Positions 1 to 8,927 of a stretch of 64,000 nucleotides of DNA are shown here, one piece after another. Numbering within the stretch: the first letter of the stretch is position 1; every line of letters begins with the position of its first letter. The DNA lies in assembly GCA_016719925.1 (NCBI GenBank), contig JADJYC010000004.1, forward strand, positions 62,001 to 126,000. Reading direction: 5' to 3'. Source of the DNA: Crocinitomicaceae bacterium. Lineage in GTDB: Bacteria; Bacteroidota; Bacteroidia; Flavobacteriales_D; Crocinitomicaceae. A program made the position numbers and the translations under genes. The notes under the pieces were generated by a model. It was not told where the DNA came from, made no database searches, and was given only the letters and a program-made list of their open reading frames with translations.

Positions 1-207
1 ACCGTTCACTTCTGGCGCACGCGTAATGCAAACGGTACTGTCAGCATTAGAAGGATTATAGACAATCAGATTTCTCAATTCATAGTTGCCATAGAATTTT
101 GTGCATACATCTTCTGTCTGATCTTGTACAGTGTTTTCACTTTTCCAAAAATGAAATGAAGACAGCATCAAAAATGCGCAAACTACTATTACCGGAATTC
201 TTGCCAT
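1..207 (-). CDS. hypothetical secreted protein, N-terminal part only
   Basis: An open frame of 69 codons runs from an ATG at 207 off the left edge. It starts MARIPVIVVCAFLMLSS, a short basic residue plus hydrophobic stretch that looks like a signal peptide. The remainder (two Cys, Tyr/Asn rich) matches no family I recognise. It is divergent from the RNA methyltransferase gene at 303. The product is probably exported; function unknown because most of the gene is outside the window. Confidence 0.55.
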   Translation of the reverse strand, partial: MARIPVIVVCAFLMLSSFHFWKSENTVQDQTEDVCTKFYGNYELRNLIVYNPSNADSTVCITRAPEVNG

Positions 208-302
208 AACTGAAATTTAAGAAAATATTCCTATATCTCACCTGAACCAGTCACAAGAATTGTTCCAATCTCAAAACAAGAAAGAATTTCTAAATTTGAT
301 AC

Positions 303-836
303 ATGTCTCACAAAAAACTCAAACTGCAGGAACTTAACCGAATTTCAGCCAATGAATTCAAAGAAGCTGAAAAAATTCCGCTTATAATTGTTTTAGATAA
401 CATCCGCAGTTTTAATAATGTCGGATCTGTTTTCAGAACTGCGGATTCATTTCGGATAGAAAAAATATTTTTATGCGGCATTACACCTCAGCCACCTCAC
501 CGTGAAATTCATAAAACCGCATTAGGAGCAACTGAAACTGTCAGCTGGGCCTACGCGGTGGACACCCTGGAATTAGTTCAATCACTCAGAAGTTCAGGCG
601 TTCACTGTTTTGCCATTGAGCAAACTGAAAACTCAACCATGCTTGACAAATTTTCACCGGACAAAAACAACCGCTACGCTTTTGTGTTTGGTAATGAAGT
701 AGACGGTGTGAGACAAGATGTAATTGATAACTGCAACGGTGTAGTTGAAGTACCCCAGTTTGGAACAAAACACTCGTTGAATATTTCTGTTTGTGCGGGG
801 GTGGTGATGTGGGATTTTTGTGGTAAATTTAAATGA
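303..836 (+). CDS. TrmH/SpoU-family RNA 2'-O-methyltransferase
   Basis: 177 residues, a single SpoU_methylase domain. The three family motifs are visible: LDNIRSFNNVGSVFRTAD near residues 31-48 (the conserved N and R), FGNEVDGV near 130-137, and the C-terminal PQFGTKHSLNISVCAGV near 150-166, which forms the trefoil knot and SAM pocket. Members methylate ribose 2'-OH in tRNA or rRNA. It lacks the N-terminal RNA-binding extension of RlmB-type enzymes, so it is the short form common in Bacteroidota. The exact RNA target cannot be told. A TAnnTTTG-like sequence lies at 291-298, very close to the ATG, but no matching upstream TTTG is at the right distance. Confidence 0.9.
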   Translation: MSHKKLKLQELNRISANEFKEAEKIPLIIVLDNIRSFNNVGSVFRTADSFRIEKIFLCGITPQPPHREIHKTALGATETVSWAYAVDTLELVQSLRSSGVHCFAIEQTENSTMLDKFSPDKNNRYAFVFGNEVDGVRQDVIDNCNGVVEVPQFGTKHSLNISVCAGVVMWDFCGKFK

Positions 837-931
837 AAGGGTGATTCGTTTGATTGGTGCAGAGTAAATCAGATCTAAAGCTATAATGGCAATCATATTC
901 AATACATTGCAATCAATTTAAAATAACAAAC

Positions 932-1675
932 TTGAAAATACCCTTTGAACCAGAAATCTTTGATGTCAAAATCAATATTCATTTGATTCTGGAATATTTA
1001 GCGTTTTTCATTGCTTTCAGATACTATTTAATTTTAAGAAAGACATCCAATGATTCCATTTCAAATGGAAATCGACTTTCAATTATTTTAGGTGCAGTTC
1101 TTGGAGCACTTGCTGGTTCAAGAATAATTGGATTTTTGGAAAATCCGGATATCACGTTGAGTACTGAAAATCTTTTAGCATTGTACAATTTAAAATCTAT
1201 TATGGGCGGATTATTTGGTGGGTTAATTGGCGTTGAAGCAGCAAAAAAAATAATTCACGAAAAACAATCTTCAGGTGACTTGTTCACCTTTCCTATCATC
1301 ACCGGAATTATAATTGGGCGCATTGGTTGCTTTTTAAGTGGAATTAACGAATTTACCTATGGCAAAGAAACAGACTTCATTGCCGGCATGGACCTGGGAG
1401 ATGGATTATACCGGCACCCAACCGCTTTATATGAAATAATCTTTTTAATTATGCTTTTTATTTTTCTCAAAAACAAAAACTCCAATACAAAAAAAGAAAG
1501 CGGTTTATTATTCAAAGTATTTATGATTTCGTATTTTGGGTTTCGCTTCGTTATTGAATTCATTAAACCAAACACATTTTTCGTTTTTGGACTAAGCAGC
1601 ATTCAGTGGCTATGCATCATTTGCTGGATCTATTATTTTCCGGTTTTAAAAAGAATAACAAGAAATGCCAACTAG
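932..1675 (+). CDS. prolipoprotein diacylglyceryl transferase (Lgt)-like membrane protein lacking key residues
   Basis: 247 residues with about seven hydrophobic segments and the Lgt layout: a glycine-rich SIMGGLFGGLIG segment (89-100), GRIGCFLSG (129-137) and RHPTALYE (161-168). In true Lgt the first segment carries the HGG histidine and the second reads RxGN...GE. Here, by eye, His is Met91, the Asn is Cys133 and the Glu is Ile138, while Arg130 is kept. It is therefore unlikely to be the housekeeping Lgt. The start is TTG at 932: no ATG lies between the upstream in-frame stop and the conserved N-terminus. The stop overlaps the start of the radical SAM gene, so the two are probably translationally coupled. 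Confidence 0.75.
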   Translation: MKIPFEPEIFDVKINIHLILEYLAFFIAFRYYLILRKTSNDSISNGNRLSIILGAVLGALAGSRIIGFLENPDITLSTENLLALYNLKSIMGGLFGGLIGVEAAKKIIHEKQSSGDLFTFPIITGIIIGRIGCFLSGINEFTYGKETDFIAGMDLGDGLYRHPTALYEIIFLIMLFIFLKNKNSNTKKESGLLFKVFMISYFGFRFVIEFIKPNTFFVFGLSSIQWLCIICWIYYFPVLKRITRNAN

Positions 1676-3055
1676 AAAATACGTCTACTACGACTATACC
1701 ATAAGTTTATGTCCGGAGTGTTTAAAACGCATTGACGCTAAAATTGTATTTGAAAACAACAACGTTTACATGTTGAAGAGATGTCCGGAACATGGGAACT
1801 CCAAAGTTCTGATAGCTGATGACATTGAATACTACAAAAGCATCAGAAACTATAACAAAGCTTCCGAAACACCTTTTCGATTCAATACCAAGACAAATTA
1901 TGGATGTCCCTATGACTGTGGTCTTTGCCCTGACCACGAGCAACATTCATGTCTAAGTATAATTGAGATAACTGATCGCTGCAACCTGACCTGTCCAACT
2001 TGTTATGCAAACTCATCACCATCCTTTGGAAGACATAGAACTTTCGAAGAAGTAAAATCAATGTTAGACACGATCGTAGAAAATGAAAAAGAACCTGACG
2101 TTGTACAAATCAGTGGTGGTGAACCAACATTACACCCACAATTTTTGAAATACTTGATTATGCTAAAACCTTGCCGGTCAAACACCTGATGGTGAATACA
2201 AACGGAATTGAAATCGCAAAAGACTTTGAATTTGCTAAACGGCTGAAAAATTATTCTCCCGACTTTGAAATTTATCTTCAATTCGATTCTTTCAAGGAAG
2301 AAAATCTGGTTTCACTCAGGGGAGCAAATCTAAAAAAAATAAGGGAAAAGGCAATCGAACATCTTAATCAACTAAATCTTTCTACAACTCTTGTAGTCAC
2401 TTTACAAAAAGGTTTAAATGACAGTGAAATTGGAGAAATAGTTGATTATGCACTTAAACAAAAATGTGTTAGAGGCGTAACTTTTCAACCAATACAAGTT
2501 GCCGGGAGAACTGAAAATTTTAATCACGAAAATGAAAGGATTACACTCACCGAAGTCAGAAGAAAAATTCTGGAGCAAACCAACATATTTAATCAGGACG
2601 ATTTAATTCCGGTACCATGTAATCCGGATTCACTGGTCATGGGATACGTATTAAAATTAGACGGAAAAAATATACCACTTACCAGATATATCAATCCGTC
2701 TGATCTGCTAGATAACAGCAAAAATACAATAGTCTACGAACAAGACGAAACATTGCATCAAAAGATGTTTGAAATTTTCAGCACCGGAACATCAACCGAT
2801 AAAGCTTCTTCAAAATTGCATAGTCTTCTTTGTTGTCTTCCTTCTGTTGAGGCGCCAAATCTTAGTTATGATAATTTGTTCCGTATTATCATCATGCAAT
2901 TCATCGATGCCTACAATTTTGATGTAAGAGCAATTAAGAAATCCTGTGTTCACATTGTAAATAAGGACAATAAAATAATCCCCTTTGAAACAATGAACAT
3001 CTTTTACCGTGATGACAAAAAAGAATATTTAGAAAAACTGATAACAAAACATTAA
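1665..3055 (+). CDS. radical SAM protein of the Tes (tetraether synthase, MJ0619) type, frameshifted
   Basis: About 463 residues once a 1-base deletion in the T5 run at 2142-2146 is corrected (HPQFFEILDYAK is restored). N-terminal zinc-ribbon-like Cys16, Cys19, Cys40, His43; then a Cys cluster GCPYDCGLCPDHEQHSC (80-96); then the radical SAM motif CNLTCPTC (106-113); SGGEPTLHP follows. The C-terminal part has the CCLPS and CVHIV segments seen in this family. The archaeal founder joins lipid tails to make tetraethers; bacterial members are mostly uncharacterised. It overlaps the Lgt-like gene by 11 bp and is followed 2 bp later by a small membrane protein. A lipid-modifying role is inferred from family and neighbour, not shown. 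Confidence 0.8.
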
Positions 3056-3057
3056 TT

Positions 3058-3240
3058 ATGGGTGGAATATTTTCTTTAATTATTATTATCTACATTATTT
3101 GTCATATCCCGGCGATTATAGCACTAATCATGGGTCTGGTTGCATTAAAAAGCAATCCGGAATACGCAAAAAAACTTTTAATTTTTGCTGGCATTTATTT
3201 CTTAATTGGAGGAGGAATCTGTGGAACAATATTGAGTTAA
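3058..3240 (+). CDS. small two-helix membrane protein
   Basis: 60 residues with two hydrophobic helices (about 4-28 and 40-58) joined by a short polar loop KSNPEYAKK. It begins 2 bp after the radical SAM stop, so it is probably the third gene of that operon. No family recognised; it may be a small accessory membrane subunit. Confidence 0.6.
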   Translation: MGGIFSLIIIIYIICHIPAIIALIMGLVALKSNPEYAKKLLIFAGIYFLIGGGICGTILS

Positions 3241-3289
3241 ATTAATTGAAAAATAAACCTGAATTAATATCTGTAACTCAGTAACTCAA

Positions 3290-3958
3290 ATGACCAAAGA
3301 ATTCAACGCTACAAAAATCGGAGCAATATTTACGCTGGTTAGTTTCTTCAGCACATTTACATTTATTGTTCCAATGTTTTTTATAATTCCGGTTGCATTG
3401 ATGTTTGAGAACATTATTGGTCCTGCTCCCTATTCAAAAATTGGCACCACCGCTATCATTTTTCTTTCAATAGTCACTACGCTGGCTTGTCTTGTACTTT
3501 TCGTTTCTACCTTTCGTTTGCGGCGGTCTGGTCAAGATCTGACTTCCGGTGCATTGATTTTCTTTTTTGTTGTAATAACATTCATTATTCATCCGCTGGG
3601 ATTTTTTTTATACGTTTCAACTAACTGGAGAATGGCCAATGACGGACAATTTATATTTGCTATTTTTCAGCCGTTTGCTTTCACCAGTTTTGCCTATTTC
3701 ATTATTGGTGTGACTACTGATCTAATTCGAAACTTTGGATCAAATAATTTGACTCCACCAGTTCAGACTGAATCAATAACTCCAAAAATTCATGACCAAC
3801 AAAAAGAAAGCTCTGACAACGAAGAACTGATTACAGTTTATTTCAGCCATTACAGAACAAAATCTAATGAGGAACTTGAACATATTATTCAAAATAAAGG
3901 TTGGCAATCCGAAGCAAAGATTGCAGCACAGCGTACTTTAAATGAAAGAAAACAATAA
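3290..3958 (+). CDS. hypothetical membrane protein with cytoplasmic C-terminal tail
   Basis: 222 residues. Four hydrophobic segments occupy roughly residues 10-150; a polar tail of about 70 residues follows and ends in a helical part (SNEELEHIIQNKGWQSEA) resembling short stress-type tail motifs in Bacteroidota membrane proteins. Same strand as the preceding operon, 49 bp downstream. I do not recognise a named family and assign no function. Confidence 0.65.
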   Translation: MTKEFNATKIGAIFTLVSFFSTFTFIVPMFFIIPVALMFENIIGPAPYSKIGTTAIIFLSIVTTLACLVLFVSTFRLRRSGQDLTSGALIFFFVVITFIIHPLGFFLYVSTNWRMANDGQFIFAIFQPFAFTSFAYFIIGVTTDLIRNFGSNNLTPPVQTESITPKIHDQQKESSDNEELITVYFSHYRTKSNEELEHIIQNKGWQSEAKIAAQRTLNERKQ

Positions 3959-4002
3959 ACTACGTGTTCAGATTCTAAACCCAATAAAGTAACACATTCA
4001 AA

Positions 4003-4671
4003 ATGCCCAAAGCTATAATCATCGGCGCAACCGGCCTAATCGGTAAAGCCCTCATAAAAGAACTAACTTCCAATTCTGACTATACTGAAGTAGTATTAAT
4101 TGCCAGAAAAAAAATTGAAAACCTGCCGGCAAAATTCAGAGTGATTCAAATTGATTTTGATAAAATTGAAGAAATCAAAAATGAAATAACAGGAGATGTT
4201 TTATTTTCTGTTCTGGGAACAACAATGAAAACGGCGGGCTCAAAAGAAGCGCAATACAAAATAGATTTTGATTATCAGTATAACGTTGCCAGAATTGCTT
4301 CAGAGAACGGAGTAAAAAATTTGGTTTTACTTTCTTCTGCCGGGGCAAATTCCAAATCATCTATTTTCTATTCACGCATGAAAGGTGAACTGGATGATGC
4401 CGTAAAAAAATTAAACTTTAGTCACATTTCTATTATCAGACCTTCGATGCTCACCGGAAAAAGGAAAGAATTCAGACTGGGTGAAAAGATATTTACACCA
4501 GTTGCGTACATCTTAAATATCATTCCGTTTGCCAGAAAATATCGTCCGATAAAAGATGTCATTGTTGCTCAGGCAATGATTAATGCAGTCACAAAAAATC
4601 CAAATCAATATCAGATCTATGAACTGAATGAAGTGTTTAAACTGGCTGGTAAGCAGAATTCTTACAAGTAA
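4003..4671 (+). CDS. NAD(P)-binding Rossmann oxidoreductase (atypical SDR, HTATIP2-like)
   Basis: 222 residues starting with the nucleotide-binding motif GATGLIGKAL (residues 8-17). It then has SVLGTT, LLSSAGANSKS and YSRMKGELDDAV (a Y...K pair), and IIRPSMLTGKRKE, the order seen in atypical short-chain dehydrogenases of the HTATIP2/NAD(P)H-binding type. Substrate unknown. It is the last gene of the rightward run and converges on the glycine-rich T9SS gene across a repeat-bearing gap. Confidence 0.8.
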   Translation: MPKAIIIGATGLIGKALIKELTSNSDYTEVVLIARKKIENLPAKFRVIQIDFDKIEEIKNEITGDVLFSVLGTTMKTAGSKEAQYKIDFDYQYNVARIASENGVKNLVLLSSAGANSKSSIFYSRMKGELDDAVKKLNFSHISIIRPSMLTGKRKEFRLGEKIFTPVAYILNIIPFARKYRPIKDVIVAQAMINAVTKNPNQYQIYELNEVFKLAGKQNSYK

Positions 4672-4886
4672 TTTTTTTGATTTATTTCACGCAAAGACGC
4701 CAAGTTCGCAAAGCATTTTAGACATTCAACGTTTATAGTTAATGAGTTGATAAGTTCAAAAAAATTGACTCCAGACTAAAGACTCCAGACTAAAACACTC
4801 AAATACAAATGACGTATAACTTCAGCAGAAAATTGACTCAAGATTTTTTTCGAATTCTTAATTCAAAATAACTGAGCCTGTCGAAG
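4672..4886. repeat. convergent intergenic gap with three short dispersed-repeat types
   Basis: This gap between converging genes holds CACGCAAAGACGCCAAG (near 4688-4704), a 7-bp tandem GACTCCA GACTAAA twice (near 4768-4795) and CTGAGCCTGTCGAAG (near 4873-4887). Each type resembles short intergenic repeats common in Bacteroidota genomes. No gene or standard terminator is evident. Confidence 0.6.
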
Positions 4887-6635
4887 TCACCACTTCACAA
4901 AATTCACATTTTCCACGTTTGAATTATTCAGTGAACAGATGCGGTAATTTCCTGATGGTAATCTGGACACATCTATTTTGCCTGCATTATGAACCGTTCC
5001 GGTGATAACAATTTCACCAACTGCATTCAGAATTTTATAATCAAATAATCCGTTGTATGTAATGTTAAGATAAATCTGATCAATGCTCATTTCCGCTTTT
5101 AAACCGCCGCTTTGTGTAATTCCGGTATTGGAACCAACAGTAAAACTTTGTTTTGAACTGCATCCGATTGCATCCACAATTAAAACCTCATACGTACCGG
5201 ATGTAATATTATTCAGATCTTCTGTTCTTCCCATTTCCATTCCGTCTTTGGTCCAGTAATAACTGTATGGATAAGTTCCGCCGGCGGGTGTCAGATTAAT
5301 AGAACCAGATTGATTGTATGTTGATTCCTTTACATCTGCAGTTGCAGAAACTTTATTTACCACAACAAAAACAGATGCTTCATTGGAACATTGATTCTGT
5401 GAACCGGCATCATATGAACGCACGGTATAACTATTTACACCAACCGGAGGTGAAAACGGAACACCGTTCAGAACTCCTTTATCCCATGTATAATTTTCTG
5501 CACCTTGTCCATAAAGAATGGTTGATTCTCCTTCACAGATAATTCCGTTTGTTGTAGTTGCTTTCAAATTTCTGGACAAAACATTCAGTTCAACACTGTA
5601 TGTACATTCCCTGTTATCAGAACTTGTTACAGTGTAAGTTGTTCTTCCAACAGGCGGCGTAAAAGGAATGTTATTAGTCACACCATGATCCCAGCTCAGC
5701 GTTGAACGATAATTGGAAACAGCACTGAGTGTAAAAGTTTCTCCCTCACACAATGTTGTATTTCCGCTCAGTTTAACAATTGGATTTGTGCAGATAATAT
5801 CCGGAGAAAAATTTCCGCCGCCGGTTCTGATAATTACTTTTCCGTTTCCGTCATTTACTCCCTGTTCATGTTTTACCTGCGATGCTTTTTTAAAGGCAAA
5901 ACTGCTTCCGCCTCCACCACCTGACCAGCAACCACCGCCGCCTCCGTAATATCCGCCACCACCACCGGTTCCGCATGTTCCGGCAGGGCCGCTTCCGCCA
6001 ACACCTAATGTTCCGTCACCTGCTTTTTCATACCCTGACCATTTTCCTCCTACTCCTCCATTTTCCTGTGTTGCTCCTCTTCCTCTTGATTCATCAGCCT
6101 GAAGATGATTTGAAAATCCGTCTTGTCCAACAACATCACCACCATGTCCGCCATCATCACCACCGTCAGCATAATTATACGCTGCTCCGCCACCGCCACC
6201 GGCTACAAGAATTCTTCTTTCAAGTTCAACTCCGTCAATCCGGATATCCGTTGCTCCACCGCCTCCTCCACCGCTGTAAATGCCAGATGTATTTCCCTGA
6301 TCCGCCTCCGTTAAAACCAGATGTTCCGCCAACACCGCTCGAACCATCACCTCCTTTTCCGCCAACAAAAATATAGAGTGTCTGACCCGGGTGAACAGGA
6401 ATTGTTGCCTGCACTCTTCCGCCTTTTCCTGGTGTGTACTCTTCATACTTTACACCGCTGTAATCATTCCAACCGCCACTGGCACCATATAAATCAACCT
6501 GCAAAGAATACACACCATTAGGAACAACATAACGCTGATAATCTCCGGTGTATTCAAAGGTTTTGTTTTGGGCAAAAACCGGAATTAAAAGTGAATAAAG
6601 ATTCAGAATCAAAGTCAAAGAAAGATTTTTTTCAT
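4887..6635 (-). CDS. glycine-rich secreted protein with T9SS sorting domain, frameshifted
   Basis: Reads as one gene after two homopolymer corrections. At 6626-6632 the T7 run (A7 in the gene) needs one more base to give MKKNLSLTLILNLYSLL...FAQ, a signal peptide, so I place the start at 6635. At 6295-6297 one G too many shifts the frame inside SGNTSGIYSGG. The mature protein opens with a domain rich in Gly (many GGGGG runs, ending near KVIIRTGG), as in glycine-rich surface proteins. Two Ig/PKD-like repeats follow (CEGETFTLSA..., CEGESTILYG...), a SprB-like repeat, and a C-terminal sorting domain with ISRLPSG-type motif (DVSRLPSGNYRI). Probably exported by T9SS and surface attached. Binding partner unknown. 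Confidence 0.75.
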
Positions 6636-6766
6636 AGTACAGTAAATCATTACTACAGCTATATACAATCAGAAATGATTCAGGTTCATTTTTTTTATTC
6701 CAATCTAACTTTGAAAAATTTTTGAGTTTTGTATAATCGGTCAGGGCTGACAAACTTGACATTTTA

Positions 6767-6814
6767 TTTGGAAATATACTATTTTGTACATATATTTGTA
6801 CATAATAACGTACA
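6767..6814 (+). promoter_or_regulatory. yefM-yoeB promoter with overlapping TGTACA operator
   Basis: A Bacteroidota-type promoter TTTG (6767-6770), 20 bp, TATATTTG (6791-6798). Hexamers TGTACA at 6785-6790 and 6797-6802, and CGTACA at 6809-6814, are spaced exactly 12 bp and flank the -7 box. TGTACA is the known YefM hexamer in E. coli, so this is an autoregulatory operator by homology. Confidence 0.8.
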
Positions 6815-6825
6815 TATTTAGAGAT

Positions 6826-7059
6826 ATGATGACAACTTCCATTTCTGATTTCAGAAAAGACATTAAAAAGTATCTGGATAAGGTTTCAGAAAATTACGAG
6901 ACATTAATCATCAACAGAGGAAAGGATACCGGTGTTGTTATTATGTCTCTTGAGGAATATAATTCTATGTCCGCAACACAGCACGAATTGTCTTCAAAAA
7001 GAATGAAGAACGACTTGACTCTGCAATTTCCAAACTCAAAAAAGGGAAAAACTGAATAA
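6826..7059 (+). CDS. yefM: type II antitoxin, YefM/Phd family
   Basis: About 77 residues from MMTTSISDFRKDIKKYL, with the Phd/YefM fold signature (TTSISDFRKDIKKYLDKV, TLIINRGKDTGVVIMSLEEYNS). The C-terminal tail (HELSSKRMKNDL...) is the usual toxin-wrapping region. A longer reading from TTG at 6784 exists, but it would run through the operator and promoter, so the ATG at 6826 (or 6829) is chosen. It neutralises YoeB and, with YoeB, represses its own promoter through the TGTACA boxes just upstream. YoeB starts 15 bp after its stop. Confidence 0.9.
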   Translation: MMTTSISDFRKDIKKYLDKVSENYETLIINRGKDTGVVIMSLEEYNSMSATQHELSSKRMKNDLTLQFPNSKKGKTE

Positions 7060-7074
7060 AAAACTTATCAGTTA

Positions 7075-7332
7075 ATGAAATACATTTTTGTTGATGAGTC
7101 TTGGGAAGATTATCTCTACTGGCAAAAGACGGATAAACAAATTCTAAAAAAAATAAATGAACTTCTCAAGGATGTTTCCCGCACACCTTTTGCCGGAATT
7201 GGAAAACCTGAACCATTAAAACACAAGTACAAAGGGTTCTGGTCAAGACGGATTGATTCAGAACATCGTCTGATCTATGCTTACCGTGAAGGTGAAATTC
7301 TGATTGCAAAATGCAGGTTTCATTATGACTGA
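7075..7332 (+). CDS. yoeB: type II toxin, ribosome-dependent mRNA endonuclease YoeB
   Basis: 85 residues, collinear with E. coli YoeB (84). The catalytic residues are present at the same positions: Glu46 (KPEPLKH), Arg65 (EHRLIYAY), His83 and Tyr84 (CRFHY), followed by one extra Asp. YoeB cuts mRNA in the ribosomal A site when YefM is degraded. It is co-transcribed with yefM. Both genes are intact, so the system is probably functional. Confidence 0.93.
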   Translation: MKYIFVDESWEDYLYWQKTDKQILKKINELLKDVSRTPFAGIGKPEPLKHKYKGFWSRRIDSEHRLIYAYREGEILIAKCRFHYD

Positions 7333-8115
7333 CTACTCAATCACAACCGTCATGGTATCCGTTGAAAACGCACCAAAATATCCGATTGCGTTTCCTTCCA
7401 GGTTACTGGTTGGATTTGCCGGAGCGGTGGAATTACTTTCATTGCTTGATAACGTGTACAGGTAAGTATAGTTTGCTTTATCAAGTGTAATGAGCTCTAT
7501 AAAAACAGTATCCCCTTTATAAGCATCTGCACCAAAAAATGGTGCGTTGTATGATTGTCCGTTTATAAAATCATCATTGCCGATATAATAATAATCTGTT
7601 TGTTCTTCACTGTTAATCCAGATTCTCAATCTGTAATGATTAACTTCATTGACATTGTCTACTGAAAAATATTCTACCATGTGAGCAGTATCTTCATTCA
7701 CTGCAAATGGCGATGCATAATAAATAATTGAATCAATTTCAGGTTTTGCAAAAGAATGACACTGTGAAGTAATGATCTCTCCGCCAATATTTATATACAG
7801 GGAATAATCATTTTGTGGTAATACCTCAAAAGAAGGGTTTGTGTAGAATCCCGGAACATAAGGATCTTCCGGAAAAATATATTCATTTCCGTCCTTATCA
7901 GTTACTCTTACATCTGCTCCTGAAATTTTATCGAAAGACTGATCAGTATAAACCGCTGATGTATAAGAAAGTTTAATCGAATTATTTCCCGGCCCATCTT
8001 TCAAAACAGCTTCTACCACAATTCTTGATTCGGCTTCATTCAAATCCAGATCAATTACTTTTTCACAGGAAGTAAAAACCAGAACTGAAAATATGAAAAC
8101 CCAAAAATTTTTCAA
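7333..8115 (-). CDS. DUF4249 lipoprotein
   Basis: 260 residues. Signal peptide with lipobox-like FTSCEKVIDL, making Cys17 the likely lipidated residue. The DUF4249 body follows: RIVVEAVLKDGPG, KISGADVRVTD, GFYTNP, and a C-terminal part ending GNAIGYFGAFSTDTMTVVIE. It lies directly downstream of a second DUF4249 gene and a TonB receptor. By analogy with SusD-type partners, it may be an outer-membrane surface lipoprotein that works with that receptor; this is inference. It is about 45% like its neighbour by eye. Confidence 0.85.
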   Translation of the reverse strand: MKNFWVFIFSVLVFTSCEKVIDLDLNEAESRIVVEAVLKDGPGNNSIKLSYTSAVYTDQSFDKISGADVRVTDKDGNEYIFPEDPYVPGFYTNPSFEVLPQNDYSLYINIGGEIITSQCHSFAKPEIDSIIYYASPFAVNEDTAHMVEYFSVDNVNEVNHYRLRIWINSEEQTDYYYIGNDDFINGQSYNAPFFGADAYKGDTVFIELITLDKANYTYLYTLSSNESNSTAPANPTSNLEGNAIGYFGAFSTDTMTVVIE

Positions 8116-8116
8116 G

Positions 8117-8923
8117 CTATTGCGGCATTATAATTGTCATGGTATCTGTTGTGTACATTCCAAAATATCCGAGAGCACCGTTTTCCATATTAGAAACCGG
8201 ATTGGAAGGTGTTGGTGAAAAAGGATCACCACTGTCACTAGACGACAAAGTAGAGTAGTAAGTATAATTTGCTTTGTCAATAGAAAGCAATTCTATAAAA
8301 ACAGTATCCCCTTTTTCAACGGTAGTTGCAAAAAGGGGCTGCGTATAAACCTGACCGTTGAACAATTCATCATTGGTGACATAAAGATTTTCATCTGCAG
8401 CACCATTTACCCAGGCTCTCACCCGGTAATAATTTGTTGCAGTTTCATCATCTGTAAAATTGAAAAAAACCAGATACGTTGTGTCAGTTCCAAAACCAAA
8501 AGAACCTAATTGTTCAATATAAGTAAGTGAATCAATCATGGGTTTATAAAAGGTCTGTGATGCAGATGTAAAAGTATCCGTTGCAGTATAAATTGTCAGG
8601 CTGTAATTTGTATTTGGTGCAGCTGCAAAAGTCGGGTGATTGTATTTTCCGGGCTCACCGGGTAATTCTCCCAGATAGGTATTTGTTCCGCTTCCATCTG
8701 TGATAAAAACAGTTGCTCCGCTTATCTTTTCAAAATTACTCTCTTCATAAACAGAACCAGTTTTAGAAAGTATCACATAGTTTGATCCGGGCTCATCTTT
8801 GAAAACAGCCTCAACTACTACTTTTCTGTCTGCGTCATTCAAAGGAATTTCGATGACCTTTTCACAAGAGTAAAATCCAAAACCAGACAATATAATTCCC
8901 AAATTCAAAATTGCGTTTTTCAT
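8117..8923 (-). CDS. DUF4249 lipoprotein, tandem paralogue
   Basis: 268 residues. Lipobox FYSCEKVIEI near residue 20. It shares with the next gene the blocks CEKVI, R-VVEAV-KDEPGSN, KISGA-V-ITD and GALGYFGMYTTDTMTI. The two genes are separated by one base and probably arose by tandem duplication. It starts 4 bp after the TonB receptor stop and is surely co-transcribed with it. Same inferred role as a surface accessory of the receptor; ligand unknown. Confidence 0.85.
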   Translation of the reverse strand: MKNAILNLGIILSGFGFYSCEKVIEIPLNDADRKVVVEAVFKDEPGSNYVILSKTGSVYEESNFEKISGATVFITDGSGTNTYLGELPGEPGKYNHPTFAAAPNTNYSLTIYTATDTFTSASQTFYKPMIDSLTYIEQLGSFGFGTDTTYLVFFNFTDDETATNYYRVRAWVNGAADENLYVTNDELFNGQVYTQPLFATTVEKGDTVFIELLSIDKANYTYYSTLSSSDSGDPFSPTPSNPVSNMENGALGYFGMYTTDTMTIIMPQ

Positions 8924-8927
8924 TTTC

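Noticed and set aside
5318..6376. Pro- and His-rich plus-strand frames opposite the glycine-rich gene
   Set aside because: They are the antisense reading of Gly-rich codons; the minus-strand gene explains the region.
6784..6825. A longer YefM start at TTG 6784
   Set aside because: It would translate the operator and -7 box; the family N-terminus begins at the ATG of 6826 or 6829.
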